64,000 nt of DNA from positions 124,001-188,000 of the forward strand of contig NZ_JAJTUT010000003.1 in NCBI RefSeq assembly GCF_022399565.1. The letters are read 5' to 3'. The notes under the pieces are model-generated. The model was not told the origin of the DNA. It did not search any database and saw only the letters and a list, made by a program, of their open reading frames with translations. This document shows, piece after piece, positions 46,232-55,398 of this stretch (the first letter of the stretch is position 1; each line of letters opens with the position of its first letter). Source of the stretch: Flavobacterium algicola (GTDB taxonomy: Bacteria > Bacteroidota > Bacteroidia > Flavobacteriales > Flavobacteriaceae). Position numbers and translations under genes: made by a program.

Positions 46232-46296
46232 TAAAACTAATTGATTAGAATCGTTTCTGGCTTTAGTTTCGACAAACAACTGAAGAACTTCGATGA
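46232..46296 (-). promoter_or_regulatory. LytTR-type activator site and -7 box upstream of susC pair 4
   Basis: Direct repeats TCGACAA (46269-46275) and TCGATGA (46290-46296) start 21 bp apart. On the minus strand TAGTTTTA (46239-46232) fits TAnnTTTA and lies 29 bases past the proximal repeat, the same spacing as at the other sites. Confidence 0.7.
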
Positions 46297-46656
46297 AAAG
46301 ACGAAAAAATTGAAAATACTTACTTATAAAGTTGCTTAATATGTAAAAATATTGAGCATTTTTTTTACTATATGTTTTTATAAGTACTAAAAATTATAGA
46401 ATATCTAAAATTATAATAGATAAAGCTAATCCAAATTGTATACTAGAATACTGGACGATTTTCATTTGTTTCTACCAAAGACATGGAGAAAATAAAAGCT
46501 AAAGAGTAGAGGGGCATAATCAGCTCATTTTCGAATAAAATAATGGTAAGTTGAGTAGTTTGTATTTTGACCATTCTTTTTAAATGATCCTGAAGAGAAG
46601 TGGAAATACTGTCTTATAAGCTATTTAAAATAATGTATGATGCTCGCATATAGTCA

Positions 46657-46694
46657 TAAAAAATCCTGTTTTAAGTAGTATTGGATTGCTACTC
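46657..46694 (-). terminator. Terminator of the GH20-GH20 operon
   Basis: On the minus strand CCTGTTTT with an inner AGTAG/CTACT pairing is closed by AAAACAGG and followed by a T-run (46662 down to 46657). It is about 30 bases past the stop of the 544-residue GH20. Confidence 0.8.
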
Positions 46695-46724
46695 AAAACA
46701 GGAAATTTATTATAAGATATTCTT

Positions 46725-48359
46725 TTATTTTTCTTTAGACTTTAGGCTATGCTTGGCATAATTGTAATTTTTGGCATCATATATTTTAGTGATATGTTGC
46801 AGTCTTTCCTGAAAATTAGTCCAATTCTTATCTTCTTTTTTTGACCAAATTACTTCTGATAATGCGGTTAATCGCGGTAAGATCATGTATTCAACATGTT
46901 CTGGTGTGCTCATATATTCTGTCCATACATTTCCTTGTGCGCCCAAGACATATTTACCCTCTTCTGCAGTTAGTTCTTTTGGAGTAGGCTCGTAACTATA
47001 AACATCTTCAACCGTAGTTAAACCTCCAATTGCAAGTGGTTCATCTTCTTTTTTACTTGTTTGATAAAAATCAAAGTAACAATATTTAGTAGGCGTCATT
47101 ACCACGTCATGCTTCATTTTTGCAGCTTCGATTCCTCCTTTTTCTCCTCTCCATGACATAACTGTAGCATTAGGTGCTAGTCCACCTTCTAAAATTTCGT
47201 CCCAGCCAATAATATTTCGACCTTTAGAATTTAAAAATTTCTCTATTCTTCTGATGAAGTAACTCTGTAATTCGTGTTCGTCCTTTAATCCTTCTTTTTT
47301 TATAACTTCTTGAGCAAGTTTACTGTTCTCCCATTGTGATTTAGGAGCTTCATCACCACCAATATGAATTAATTTACTTGGGAACAATGCCATCACCTCT
47401 GTCAAAACATCTTCAAGAAAAGTAAAAGTTTGTTCGCTTGGTGAATAGATTTCTGGGAACACCCCCCATCTCGTACCAACCTCATATTGCTCGCCCGTAT
47501 TTCCTAGTTCAGGATACGCAGTAACAGCAGCCAATGAGTGTCCTGGTAGTTCGATTTCTGGAATAATAGTTATATGTCTTTCCGTTGCATAAGCTACAAT
47601 ATCTTTTACTTCTTCTTGTGTGTAAAATCCACCATACGGAATTCCGTCGTATTGCACATTCTCTTTATTCCAGGTATTTCCGTGGCCTACAATTGTTTCT
47701 TTCCTATTAGCACCGATAGAAGTAAGTTTCGGATACTTTTTAATTTCAATTCGCCATCCTTGATCTTCTGTTAGGTGCCAATGAAATGTATTCATTTTAT
47801 GCATCGCTAAAATATCAATGTATTTTTTTACAAAGTCGGTCGAGAAAAAATGTCGAGCAACATCCAGGTGCATTCCGCGGTATACGTAGCGGGGACTATC
47901 TTCAATAATTGTAGCAGGAATAGCTAGTTTTGAGAGCGTTTTATCTACAGGTATTAATTGACTTAATGTTTGAATACCATAGAAAACGCCAGTTGCCGTT
48001 TTACCAGAAATAGTAATACCATCATACTTAACTACTAGCGTATAACCTTCTTCATTTGCAATAGTAGGATCGATTTGCAGTGTAATTGATCCTTTTTTTG
48101 AACCAGCATTTGTATAGGCGATTTCTTTATTAGAAACTTCAGTTAATAAATTAGATAGGTAGTTCGCTTCGTTTTCCAAAGAAGCTGCAGCGATTATTTT
48201 TGTGTTTTCAGTAAGTAAAAATTGACCGTTTTGAATTGTCAAACTAGTCGGTTTTGGAATTACTTGATAATCTGCGGCGCTATTTTTTATTGTTTCGTAT
48301 TTGCTAGAACTACAACTGCATAAAATGGAGAGTGTTACTAATAAAAATAATTGTTTCAT
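46725..48359 (-). CDS. GH20 beta-N-acetylhexosaminidase lipoprotein, 544 residues
   Basis: Surface- or periplasm-anchored exo-hexosaminidase. It starts with a short lipoprotein signal (Cys16 in CSCSSSK). The N-terminal GH20b domain spans about 30-150, and the catalytic barrel about 155-510 with FHWHLTEDQGWRIEIKKYPKL, PEIELPGHSLAA and LIHIGGDEAPKSQW (catalytic Asp336-Glu337). It starts 20 bases after the 781-residue GH20 gene, so the two form an operon. It probably trims terminal beta-GlcNAc or GalNAc from imported or surface glycans. Expression is likely driven from the LytTR-type site before the first gene. Confidence 0.95.
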   Translation of the reverse strand: MKQLFLLVTLSILCSCSSSKYETIKNSAADYQVIPKPTSLTIQNGQFLLTENTKIIAAASLENEANYLSNLLTEVSNKEIAYTNAGSKKGSITLQIDPTIANEEGYTLVVKYDGITISGKTATGVFYGIQTLSQLIPVDKTLSKLAIPATIIEDSPRYVYRGMHLDVARHFFSTDFVKKYIDILAMHKMNTFHWHLTEDQGWRIEIKKYPKLTSIGANRKETIVGHGNTWNKENVQYDGIPYGGFYTQEEVKDIVAYATERHITIIPEIELPGHSLAAVTAYPELGNTGEQYEVGTRWGVFPEIYSPSEQTFTFLEDVLTEVMALFPSKLIHIGGDEAPKSQWENSKLAQEVIKKEGLKDEHELQSYFIRRIEKFLNSKGRNIIGWDEILEGGLAPNATVMSWRGEKGGIEAAKMKHDVVMTPTKYCYFDFYQTSKKEDEPLAIGGLTTVEDVYSYEPTPKELTAEEGKYVLGAQGNVWTEYMSTPEHVEYMILPRLTALSEVIWSKKEDKNWTNFQERLQHITKIYDAKNYNYAKHSLKSKEK

Positions 48360-48379
48360 ATGGGTTCAATTTTGTTTAA

Positions 48380-50725
48380 TTAAAATATTACAATTTCGTC
48401 GATCATTATTTTGGAAGCATTTCCGGCTTGATGATGTCTTATTGGAATAGGATTTACGCTTTTGGCTTTTACCTTTATGGCCTTTACAATAGTCTTTTCA
48501 AAATTAAGAATAGTTTCGACTTTATTTCTGCCTTGAGTATGACTTTGCTCTTTTAAATCAACTTCAGTTATTTTTACAAAAGTTTGACCGTCTTTTGAGC
48601 CATAGAGTTCATAATTTTCAGGCACGTAATTTCCTGATATTGTAAATCTCAAACTGGTAATTTTTAGCTGTTCTATTTCTGTAAGATCAGGAAATACTAT
48701 AGCAACATCTAGGTCACCAGTAAATACATTCCAGTTTTTATCTCCTTGGTTGAGTTTTCCATAGTTTAGGTCTACTAAGCCATCAAGCGATTTGCCATTG
48801 TAGTTTTTGGAATTGATAATTACCTGAGCCCCAAATCCTTTGTGCACGGGGAAATATCGTTCAGATATATTTCCTATTTGCCTGTTATTTATGAATGATG
48901 TTGCCTTCAGAGTCAACGTTTTGTCTATCTCAAATAGAGTAAGATATTTTTTTGAGTTCAATGTAGGCAAGCTGCCATCTGTTGTGTAATAAATAGCTAA
49001 ATCAGCGACCTCTGTCCCTAATGTGATAGCAATAGTTCCTTTGGTTGTAGCTTTGTGATCAATACGTACATTGTAGGCGCTGGTTGCATAGCGCTCTCCT
49101 TTTTCGTCCAGTCTTTCAAATTGGGTCAATAATCGATCTGTAAAACTAGTCCAATCTTTTGATTTTTGTTTCGTCCAGCCATTTTCTGCAACGGCATACA
49201 ATCTAGGGAAAGTCATGTAAGTGAGTTGTCCCCAATTGGTGATAGATTCGGTCCATAAATTTCCTTGAATTCCCAAAACATGTTCTCCTTGCTGGGCTGT
49301 TAAGCTATCAGACACAATTTTATAATTATAGGTGTCTTTCAAAAAAGTGTAAGCATAACCTAAATTTGGTTCTAAATCATCGTCTCCTTGCTTTAGATCA
49401 AAATAACAGTACCGAGCTGGCGTCATTATCACATCATGATTTTCTCTTGCAGCTGCTATTCCGCCTTTTTCGCCTCTCCATGACATTACAGTAGCATTGG
49501 GAGCGAGTCCACCTTCTAGTATTTCGTCCCAGCCAATCATTTTCTTATGACGAGCATTAACCATTTTTTCTACTCTTTTTACAAAATAACTTTGCAATTC
49601 GTGTTCGTCGGCTAAGTTTTCATCCTTCATTCTTTGTTGACAATCAGGATCTACTTTCCATGCGTCTTTGTTGCATTCGTCACCACCTATGTGTATGTAC
49701 TCAAAGGGGAATAAATCCATTACTTCGGTAAGGACACCTTCTACAAATTCAAATGTCACTTCTTTTCCAGGACACAATGTATTGTTTTTATTGACACCGC
49801 CTGTACCAACGTAGAACGGACCTTTGGCGCAAGATATTTCGGGATAGGATGCAACAGCTGCCAAGGAATGACCAGGAATGTCTATCTCTGCAATAACCTC
49901 TATGTAGCGTTCTTTTGCATAGGCAACAATTTCTTTGATATCTTCCTGTGTGTAGTAACCGCCATAAGTCGCCATGTCACCTTCCTTTTGGGTTGGTCGT
50001 CCCCACCAGTTTGAGGTGTATTCATCTTTTGCATTTTCATTCAATCTCCATGCGCCAATTTCGGTTAGCTTAGGGTATTTCTTTATTTCAATTCGCCATC
50101 CGTTGTCATCGGATAAATGCCAGTGAAAGCGATTTAACTTTACTTCCGCCATAAAATCAATAACATCTTTTACCTGCTGCTTGTCAAAAAAGTGGCGGGA
50201 AACATCTAGCATATAACCTCGCCATTTAAATGCAGGTTTGTCTTTTAATGTCGCTACAGGAATTGACCATGTTTTATTGGATTGTATTGTTTTTGAATAG
50301 TAAAGAGGGGGAAGTAATTGCCCTAAACTTTGCAAAGCATAGAAAAACCCTGCACCTGAATTTGATTTAATTTGAATTGATTTTTTAGCAACGGCCAATA
50401 CATACTCTTCATTAGCCAGTGATTGATCTGTAGTAAAAATGATCGAAGCATCTTTCTTTGCTGTTTCTATTTTAGGAATCCAACCAGATGTAGTTTTGAA
50501 TTTTCCGAAAAAAATTGAGGCTATTCGATGCTGCTCAGCATTCTCAACGCTAATAGTGGTATTTTTATCAAGTATAAAATAACCTTTGCTTGCAATTACT
50601 TCTACCGGTAAAGGAATGATAGAAAGATTGCCTCTTTTTACGTCTCTCTTTGCGCAAGAAACCATTATGGCAGCAAGAGAAAGTGACAATGTTATTAATT
50701 TTATTTTTCGAAAATAATAAATCAT
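48380..50725 (-). CDS. GH20 beta-N-acetylhexosaminidase lipoprotein with C-terminal chitobiase-like and F5/8-type C-like modules
   Basis: A 781-residue lipoprotein (lipobox MVSC, Cys24). The GH20b domain (about 32-165) precedes a barrel (about 168-530) with HWHLSDDNGWRIEIKKYPKL at 201-220 and YIHIGGDECNKDAW with catalytic Asp349-Glu350. After the barrel, about 550-630 looks like the chitobiase C-terminal beta-sandwich (IAITLGTEVADLAIYYTTDGSLPT) and about 640-781 like an F5/8-type C (CBM32-like) module (LRFTISGNYVPENYELYGSKDG). The extra modules suggest binding to larger glycans or glycoproteins. It is the first gene of the two-GH20 operon and has a LytTR-type site about 140 bases upstream. 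Confidence 0.95.
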   Translation of the reverse strand: MIYYFRKIKLITLSLSLAAIMVSCAKRDVKRGNLSIIPLPVEVIASKGYFILDKNTTISVENAEQHRIASIFFGKFKTTSGWIPKIETAKKDASIIFTTDQSLANEEYVLAVAKKSIQIKSNSGAGFFYALQSLGQLLPPLYYSKTIQSNKTWSIPVATLKDKPAFKWRGYMLDVSRHFFDKQQVKDVIDFMAEVKLNRFHWHLSDDNGWRIEIKKYPKLTEIGAWRLNENAKDEYTSNWWGRPTQKEGDMATYGGYYTQEDIKEIVAYAKERYIEVIAEIDIPGHSLAAVASYPEISCAKGPFYVGTGGVNKNNTLCPGKEVTFEFVEGVLTEVMDLFPFEYIHIGGDECNKDAWKVDPDCQQRMKDENLADEHELQSYFVKRVEKMVNARHKKMIGWDEILEGGLAPNATVMSWRGEKGGIAAARENHDVIMTPARYCYFDLKQGDDDLEPNLGYAYTFLKDTYNYKIVSDSLTAQQGEHVLGIQGNLWTESITNWGQLTYMTFPRLYAVAENGWTKQKSKDWTSFTDRLLTQFERLDEKGERYATSAYNVRIDHKATTKGTIAITLGTEVADLAIYYTTDGSLPTLNSKKYLTLFEIDKTLTLKATSFINNRQIGNISERYFPVHKGFGAQVIINSKNYNGKSLDGLVDLNYGKLNQGDKNWNVFTGDLDVAIVFPDLTEIEQLKITSLRFTISGNYVPENYELYGSKDGQTFVKITEVDLKEQSHTQGRNKVETILNFEKTIVKAIKVKAKSVNPIPIRHHQAGNASKIMIDEIVIF

Positions 50726-51049
50726 TTCAGTTAGGTTAAAATTAGGATAAGTCTACATTTATGCGTGAATTTCATCCTTTGAAAATAGGAATTAACAACA
50801 CACAATTAGTGCTTTATTTGTAACAATAAAAATAGACGAATCAATTTTTTTCGAACTAAAATTTCGACGAACAACTTGTAGTTGTAGATATAAAAAAATT
50901 TAGGGTAATATCCTGAACCAGAATGGTAGCCAATTAGTAGTAGGTACTATTTTATAATCTATTAATAGCAATTGTGTTTTGCTGAAAAGTTTCGTTTTCT
51001 TGTCGAATTATAGGTTTTGTGTGCAAGCTATGATTAGAATAAAAGCAAT
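50726..51049. other. Intergenic region between GH20 operon and LytTR regulator
   Basis: A 324-base region containing the LytTR-type promoter. No clear terminator for the upstream kinase-regulator pair is visible, so read-through into the GH20 operon is possible. Confidence 0.5.
50827..50891 (-). promoter_or_regulatory. LytTR-type activator site and -7 box upstream of the GH20 operon
   Basis: TCGACGA (50864-50870) and a weaker second repeat TAGATAT (50885-50891) start 21 bp apart. On the minus strand TATTTTTA (50834-50827) fits TAnnTTTA and lies 29 bases past the proximal repeat. The degenerate second box may give weaker control than at the susC genes. Confidence 0.55.
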
Positions 51050-51754
51050 CTAAACGTTGAGAATTCTTTGTTTCACTTCATCGATATACGATCTTCCAAT
51101 TACATATCGAAGGCCTTCAATCTCGATGCTATTTCCTTCTACTGCGTCAATTTTATCTATTGCAACGGTATACGATCGATGAATTCTTATAAAATCTCTT
51201 GTAGGTAATAAATTGGTAAAATCGTGAAGTGTACTATGGATAATAAATTTGCCGGTAGTAGTACTTATTTTTAGATAATCTTTTAAAGATTCAATAATTA
51301 AGATTTCATCCAAAAATATTTTTTTCATCTTCTTCTTATCAATTTTGACAAAAAGATAAAGTCTCTCCGCGGTATTTACGTAGGCGACCTTATTATTTTC
51401 TAGTCTTCTATTGATTTTGTTCAAAGCCTTCATGAACCTAGGAAACTCAATTGGTTTTACCAAATAATCTAGTACATCCAATTCGTAAGTTTCTAATGCA
51501 AATTCTTTGTAAGCACTGGTGATAATAATAAGTGGTGGAGTTTCTAAACTTTTTATAAAATTGATACCATCTAAAACAGGCATATTAATGTCTACAAAAA
51601 TTACATCGACAGTGTTTGTTTTTAAGAAATTCAATCCCTCGATAGCGTTACCAAAGGTACTCACTAACTCAAAATCTTCAATTTGCTCCAAATAATTTTT
51701 GATGACATTTATAGCTAATGGTTCATCGTCGATAATCAAACATTGTATTTTCAT
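51050..51754 (-). CDS. LytTR-family response regulator
   Basis: A 234-residue cytoplasmic DNA-binding response regulator. The receiver domain (1-120) has the acidic pair in IIDDEP, the phosphoacceptor Asp55 in VIFVDINMPVLDG, and TSAYKEFALE plus LDYLVKPIEF with the conserved Lys. The C-terminal LytTR domain (about 135-232) has IFLDEILIIESLKDYLKIST and FIRIHRSYTVAIDKI. LytTR proteins bind pairs of short direct repeats about 21 bp apart, which is the arrangement found before three susC genes and the GH20 operon in this window. The gene is 44 bases after the kinase gene and the two form a two-component system. Confidence 0.93.
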   Translation of the reverse strand: MKIQCLIIDDEPLAINVIKNYLEQIEDFELVSTFGNAIEGLNFLKTNTVDVIFVDINMPVLDGINFIKSLETPPLIIITSAYKEFALETYELDVLDYLVKPIEFPRFMKALNKINRRLENNKVAYVNTAERLYLFVKIDKKKMKKIFLDEILIIESLKDYLKISTTTGKFIIHSTLHDFTNLLPTRDFIRIHRSYTVAIDKIDAVEGNSIEIEGLRYVIGRSYIDEVKQRILNV

Positions 51755-51798
51755 TTTCTTTTAACTGTTTATCAATTTTTATGAATTGCAAATAATAT

Positions 51799-52857
51799 TT
51801 AAGTCACTTTAATTTTGAGTTTTACCACAAATGTATTCTCGTCATTGTTGATTAGAAGCTTGTAATCACTGTTTTTATATCCCAGAGCCAATCGTTTTTT
51901 AACGTTCTCCAAACCAATTCCGCTTGAATGATTAAAGCGTTCGGCATGTTGCGTTTTTAAAGGCATAGGGTTAGAGACTCTAAAGTAAAGAAATTCTTTT
52001 CTAATTATTAAGCTAATATCAATTTTAACTTTTCCGATATTCTTATGAGCCCCGTGTTTAAAGGCATTTTCGATAAAAGATAGTAGTAAAATTGGTGCAA
52101 TTTCTTTGTCTTGAATATCGCCGGAAATTGCCATATCAACTTCTAATTCGTCATTGTGCCGAATGCGTTCCAAATCAATATAGTTTTGAATACAAAGTAT
52201 TTCGTTTTCAAGCGTCTGCTTTTTATTTGCTGTATCATATAGTAAATAGCGCATTAATTCGGATAGCTTTAAAATGATTTTGGGCGTTTTTTTCGAATTT
52301 TCAACTGCTAGAGAATAGATGTTATTAAGTGTGTTAAAGAAGAAATGCGGAGAAATTTGAGTCTTTAAAAATAACAATTCTGTTTCTAGTTGCACTTTTT
52401 CCAAATCGGCAACTCTCTTGGTTTCTTTCAAGAAATCTAAAGTGATTTTTATAGCAGTAACAAAAGTGATTACATAAAGTTCACCAATCATCATGTCGAT
52501 CGTGTAGTTGAGTGTTAGCCTATTGGTAGGGACAGGTCCTTCTGGCCATACATTACTGTTTACTAAGTAAAAAGTTAGGTTAAATTTGATCACGACCATC
52601 AAGAAAATAGATGATAAAATCAATATTATGTACGATAAATACTTCTTCTTAAATACAAATTTGGGCATTAAAAAGTACAGATTAAAATAGCATAAAATCA
52701 TGTGTATTGGGAACCCAAATAAATTTGTCTTAAAAGAGTAAGCGTAGTCATCAAAGTAGCTTCCCCACTTGAAAACATTAAATAAAAAGTAGATGGACCA
52801 AAATATAATATGATGAATTATGGATATAGAATATACCTGTTTGGAGTTAAAATTCAT
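51799..52857 (-). CDS. LytS-type sensor histidine kinase
   Basis: A 352-residue inner-membrane kinase. The N-terminal 140 residues hold about four hydrophobic segments (near 12-28, 45-63, 73-98 and 118-140). The kinase region has QISPHFFFNTLNNIYSLA (phosphoacceptor His171 within the HxFFNxLN motif of the His_kinase family) and the ATP-binding LLSFIENAFKHGAHKN near 259-274, then GIGLENVKKRL. It has no large periplasmic sensor domain, so the signal may be sensed within the membrane or via a partner. It is divergent from the GH92-PNGase F gene cluster and upstream of the LytTR regulator. Confidence 0.93.
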   Translation of the reverse strand: MNFNSKQVYSISIIHHIIFWSIYFLFNVFKWGSYFDDYAYSFKTNLFGFPIHMILCYFNLYFLMPKFVFKKKYLSYIILILSSIFLMVVIKFNLTFYLVNSNVWPEGPVPTNRLTLNYTIDMMIGELYVITFVTAIKITLDFLKETKRVADLEKVQLETELLFLKTQISPHFFFNTLNNIYSLAVENSKKTPKIILKLSELMRYLLYDTANKKQTLENEILCIQNYIDLERIRHNDELEVDMAISGDIQDKEIAPILLLSFIENAFKHGAHKNIGKVKIDISLIIRKEFLYFRVSNPMPLKTQHAERFNHSSGIGLENVKKRLALGYKNSDYKLLINNDENTFVVKLKIKVT

Positions 52858-52979
52858 TTTGTTATAGGTTGTTATTTGTTTTTTGTATGTTTAGCTGTGT
52901 TCATATGTTATCCGTCTAAATAATTTTTAATAATCGTTTAATTTATGAAATTTTATAAACTGAAACGCAATTTCAAAAA

Positions 52980-55253
52980 ATGAGGAATTTTAAACTACTA
53001 TTTTTGTTAGTCTTTTTCGCAATAGGGTGCAGTAAAAGTATCAGATTCGGTAAAAGTATCGGAAAAAATGAAATAAACGAACATAATTCGATAAATTATG
53101 TAAATTCTTTTATTGGTACAGGTGGACATGGTCACACCTATCCCGGTGCAACTGTGCCGTTTGGAATGTTGCAGGTAAGTCCCGTAAATGGTATTAGTAA
53201 ATGGGACTGGTGCTCTGGTTATCATTACTCAGATTCTATTGTAGTTGGTTTTAGCCACCTTAGTTTGAGCGGTACTGGTATTGGAGATTTGGCAGATGTT
53301 TTATTTATGCCAACCAATAAAGAGGTAGACTTGACACCGATGCCAAGTTCACGTGATTCTATTCCGTACAAATCAGTTTACCACCATTCAAACGAAAAAG
53401 CTTCGCCAGGTTACTATCAAGTTTTTCTAGAAAATCCAAAGATAAATGTAGCGTTAACAACTTCATTACGTACTGCTTTACATAAATATACTTTTACAAA
53501 AGGAGACCAACAATCAGTAGTTGTAAATTTAGGTTTCGGTATTAACTGGGACAAGGCAACCAGTACAGCTATAAAAATTGAAGATGATTATACTATTAGC
53601 GGTCACCGTTTTAGTAAAGGCTGGGCAAAAAATCAGAAAGTATTTTTTGTAGCAAAATTTTCAAAACCAATTGTAAGGTATAATTTAGTTGCAGACAAAA
53701 AAGTTGTTAAAGTCATTGATAGCAATGCTGTAAAAACGGCTGCACAACTGTTTTTTGATCAAAGCAGTTCAAATGAAGTTTTAGTAAAAGTTGCTCTTTC
53801 ATCGGTAAGCGTTAAAAACGCTAAGGAAAACTTGGAAGAAAAAGGTTTTGAATTTGAAGCAACAAAAGCGCAATCTGAAGTGATTTGGAACGAAGCATTA
53901 TCAAAAATCAAAGTTGAGACTACAGTTGATTCTCTTAAAACAATTTTCTACACTGCTATGTATCACGCACAACTAGCTCCTGTAACCTTCAGTGATAAAA
54001 ATGGAGAATTCAGGAAGGAAAATGATGAGATTGTTAAGGCAGCAAATTATACAGCTTATTCTACTTTGTCTCTTTGGGATACTTTTAGAGCAGAGCATCC
54101 TCTGTTGACATTAATAGCACCCGACAAAGTTTCAGATATTACTAATACCATGTTGGCCTATTACGAAACAAAAAAGAGTTTACCTGTTTGGACACTTTAT
54201 GGTAACGAAACCAATACAATGACTGGTTATCATTCGATTCCTGTAATTGTAGAAGCATATCTTAAAGGTATTAAAGGCTTTGATGCAGAAAAAGCATATC
54301 AAGCCATGAAGACCACTATGATGCAAAAAGAGCGTGGACTCGATTATTACGATAAATACGGTTACGTGCCTTACAATTTATACGATGAGTCGGTAACCAT
54401 CACACTAGAATATGCTTATGATGATTGGTGTGTGGCACAAATGGCCAAAGCTTTGGGTAAGGACGATGATTATGAGTTTTTCCTGAAGCGTTCCAAAGCA
54501 TATCAATTTTTATTTGATTCGAAAACCGGCTTTATGCGAGGTAAATCTGCAGATGGGGTTTCTTGGCATGAACCATTTGATCCTAAATATTCAAACCACA
54601 GAGAACATACCGATTATACCGAGGGTAACGCTTGGCAACATAGCTGGTTTGTACCGCATAATGTTACAGAATTTATCAATCTTCATGGAGGCAATGATAA
54701 ATTTACTAATAAACTAGAGCAACTTTTCACAGAAAGTTCGATAATCAATGGAGATAATATTTCTCCAGATATTTCAGGATTAATAGGTCAATATGCGCAT
54801 GGTAATGAGCCAAGTCACCACATTGCTTATCTCTTTAATCATGCTGGTCAACCTTGGAGAACGCAATATTGGGTTAGGAAGATATTAGATACACAATACA
54901 ATACAACTCCAAATGGTTTGAGTGGTAATGAAGATTGTGGTCAAATGAGTGCTTGGTATGTGCTAAGTTCAATCGGTTTGTATGCCTTAAACCCAGCATC
55001 TACGGTTTATGAAATTGGCAGTCCACTATTTGATAAGTCCACTATTAACCTACCAAATGGTAAAACATTTTCTATAGTTGCTGATGAGGTTTCGAATGAA
55101 AATATCTATATACAATCGGCTACGCTGAATGGGGTTGTCTTTGATCAAACGACAATTTCTCACCAAACAATATTAAAAGGTGGAGAACTCCATTTTAAAA
55201 TGGGAGCAAAGCCTAATAAAAATTGGGGTATTTCAAAAGGTACTGAAAATTAA
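52980..55253 (+). CDS. GH92 exo-alpha-mannosidase, lipoprotein
   Basis: A 757-residue calcium-dependent exo-alpha-mannosidase of the type that removes Man residues from high-mannose N-glycans. Lipobox AIGC (Cys17). The N-terminal beta-sandwich starts NYVNSFIGTGGHGHTYPGATVPFGM, and the (alpha/alpha)6 domain contains SLWDTFRAEHPLLTL. The pocket has HGNEPSHH (Glu610, expected acid) and SGNEDCGQMSAWY (Glu651, Asp652). It leads the plus-strand cluster GH92-GH130-CBM9-GHL10-GH92-PNGase F, divergent from the two-component genes by 122 bases. A short inverted repeat (TGAAA/TTTCA at 52961-52975) sits at the start codon; its role is unknown. Confidence 0.95.
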   Translation: MRNFKLLFLLVFFAIGCSKSIRFGKSIGKNEINEHNSINYVNSFIGTGGHGHTYPGATVPFGMLQVSPVNGISKWDWCSGYHYSDSIVVGFSHLSLSGTGIGDLADVLFMPTNKEVDLTPMPSSRDSIPYKSVYHHSNEKASPGYYQVFLENPKINVALTTSLRTALHKYTFTKGDQQSVVVNLGFGINWDKATSTAIKIEDDYTISGHRFSKGWAKNQKVFFVAKFSKPIVRYNLVADKKVVKVIDSNAVKTAAQLFFDQSSSNEVLVKVALSSVSVKNAKENLEEKGFEFEATKAQSEVIWNEALSKIKVETTVDSLKTIFYTAMYHAQLAPVTFSDKNGEFRKENDEIVKAANYTAYSTLSLWDTFRAEHPLLTLIAPDKVSDITNTMLAYYETKKSLPVWTLYGNETNTMTGYHSIPVIVEAYLKGIKGFDAEKAYQAMKTTMMQKERGLDYYDKYGYVPYNLYDESVTITLEYAYDDWCVAQMAKALGKDDDYEFFLKRSKAYQFLFDSKTGFMRGKSADGVSWHEPFDPKYSNHREHTDYTEGNAWQHSWFVPHNVTEFINLHGGNDKFTNKLEQLFTESSIINGDNISPDISGLIGQYAHGNEPSHHIAYLFNHAGQPWRTQYWVRKILDTQYNTTPNGLSGNEDCGQMSAWYVLSSIGLYALNPASTVYEIGSPLFDKSTINLPNGKTFSIVADEVSNENIYIQSATLNGVVFDQTTISHQTILKGGELHFKMGAKPNKNWGISKGTEN

Positions 55254-55398
55254 GAATTTCGAAAATAGAGCTTTAGCTATTTGCTAAACGTAATGCATTG
55301 ATTAAAAATAAAATTACCGAATATCTTGATTGAAATTTTCAATCAGGATAATTTAAAAAAGGACTGATTATTTAAAGTTTAAAATACAAAGTTTTATA

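Larger units (their letters stand above)
45916..46724. other. Leader and control region of susC pair 4; terminator of the GH20 operon
   Basis: At 809 bases this is the longest gene-free stretch. It contains the LytTR-type promoter at 46232-46296 and the GH20 operon terminator at 46657-46694. I found no convincing ORF or RNA structure in the 360 bases between them. Confidence 0.6.

Noticed and set aside
52961..52975. TGAAA-N5-TTTCA inverted repeat at the GH92 start as an operator
   Set aside because: Short, AT-rich and single in the window; likely chance.
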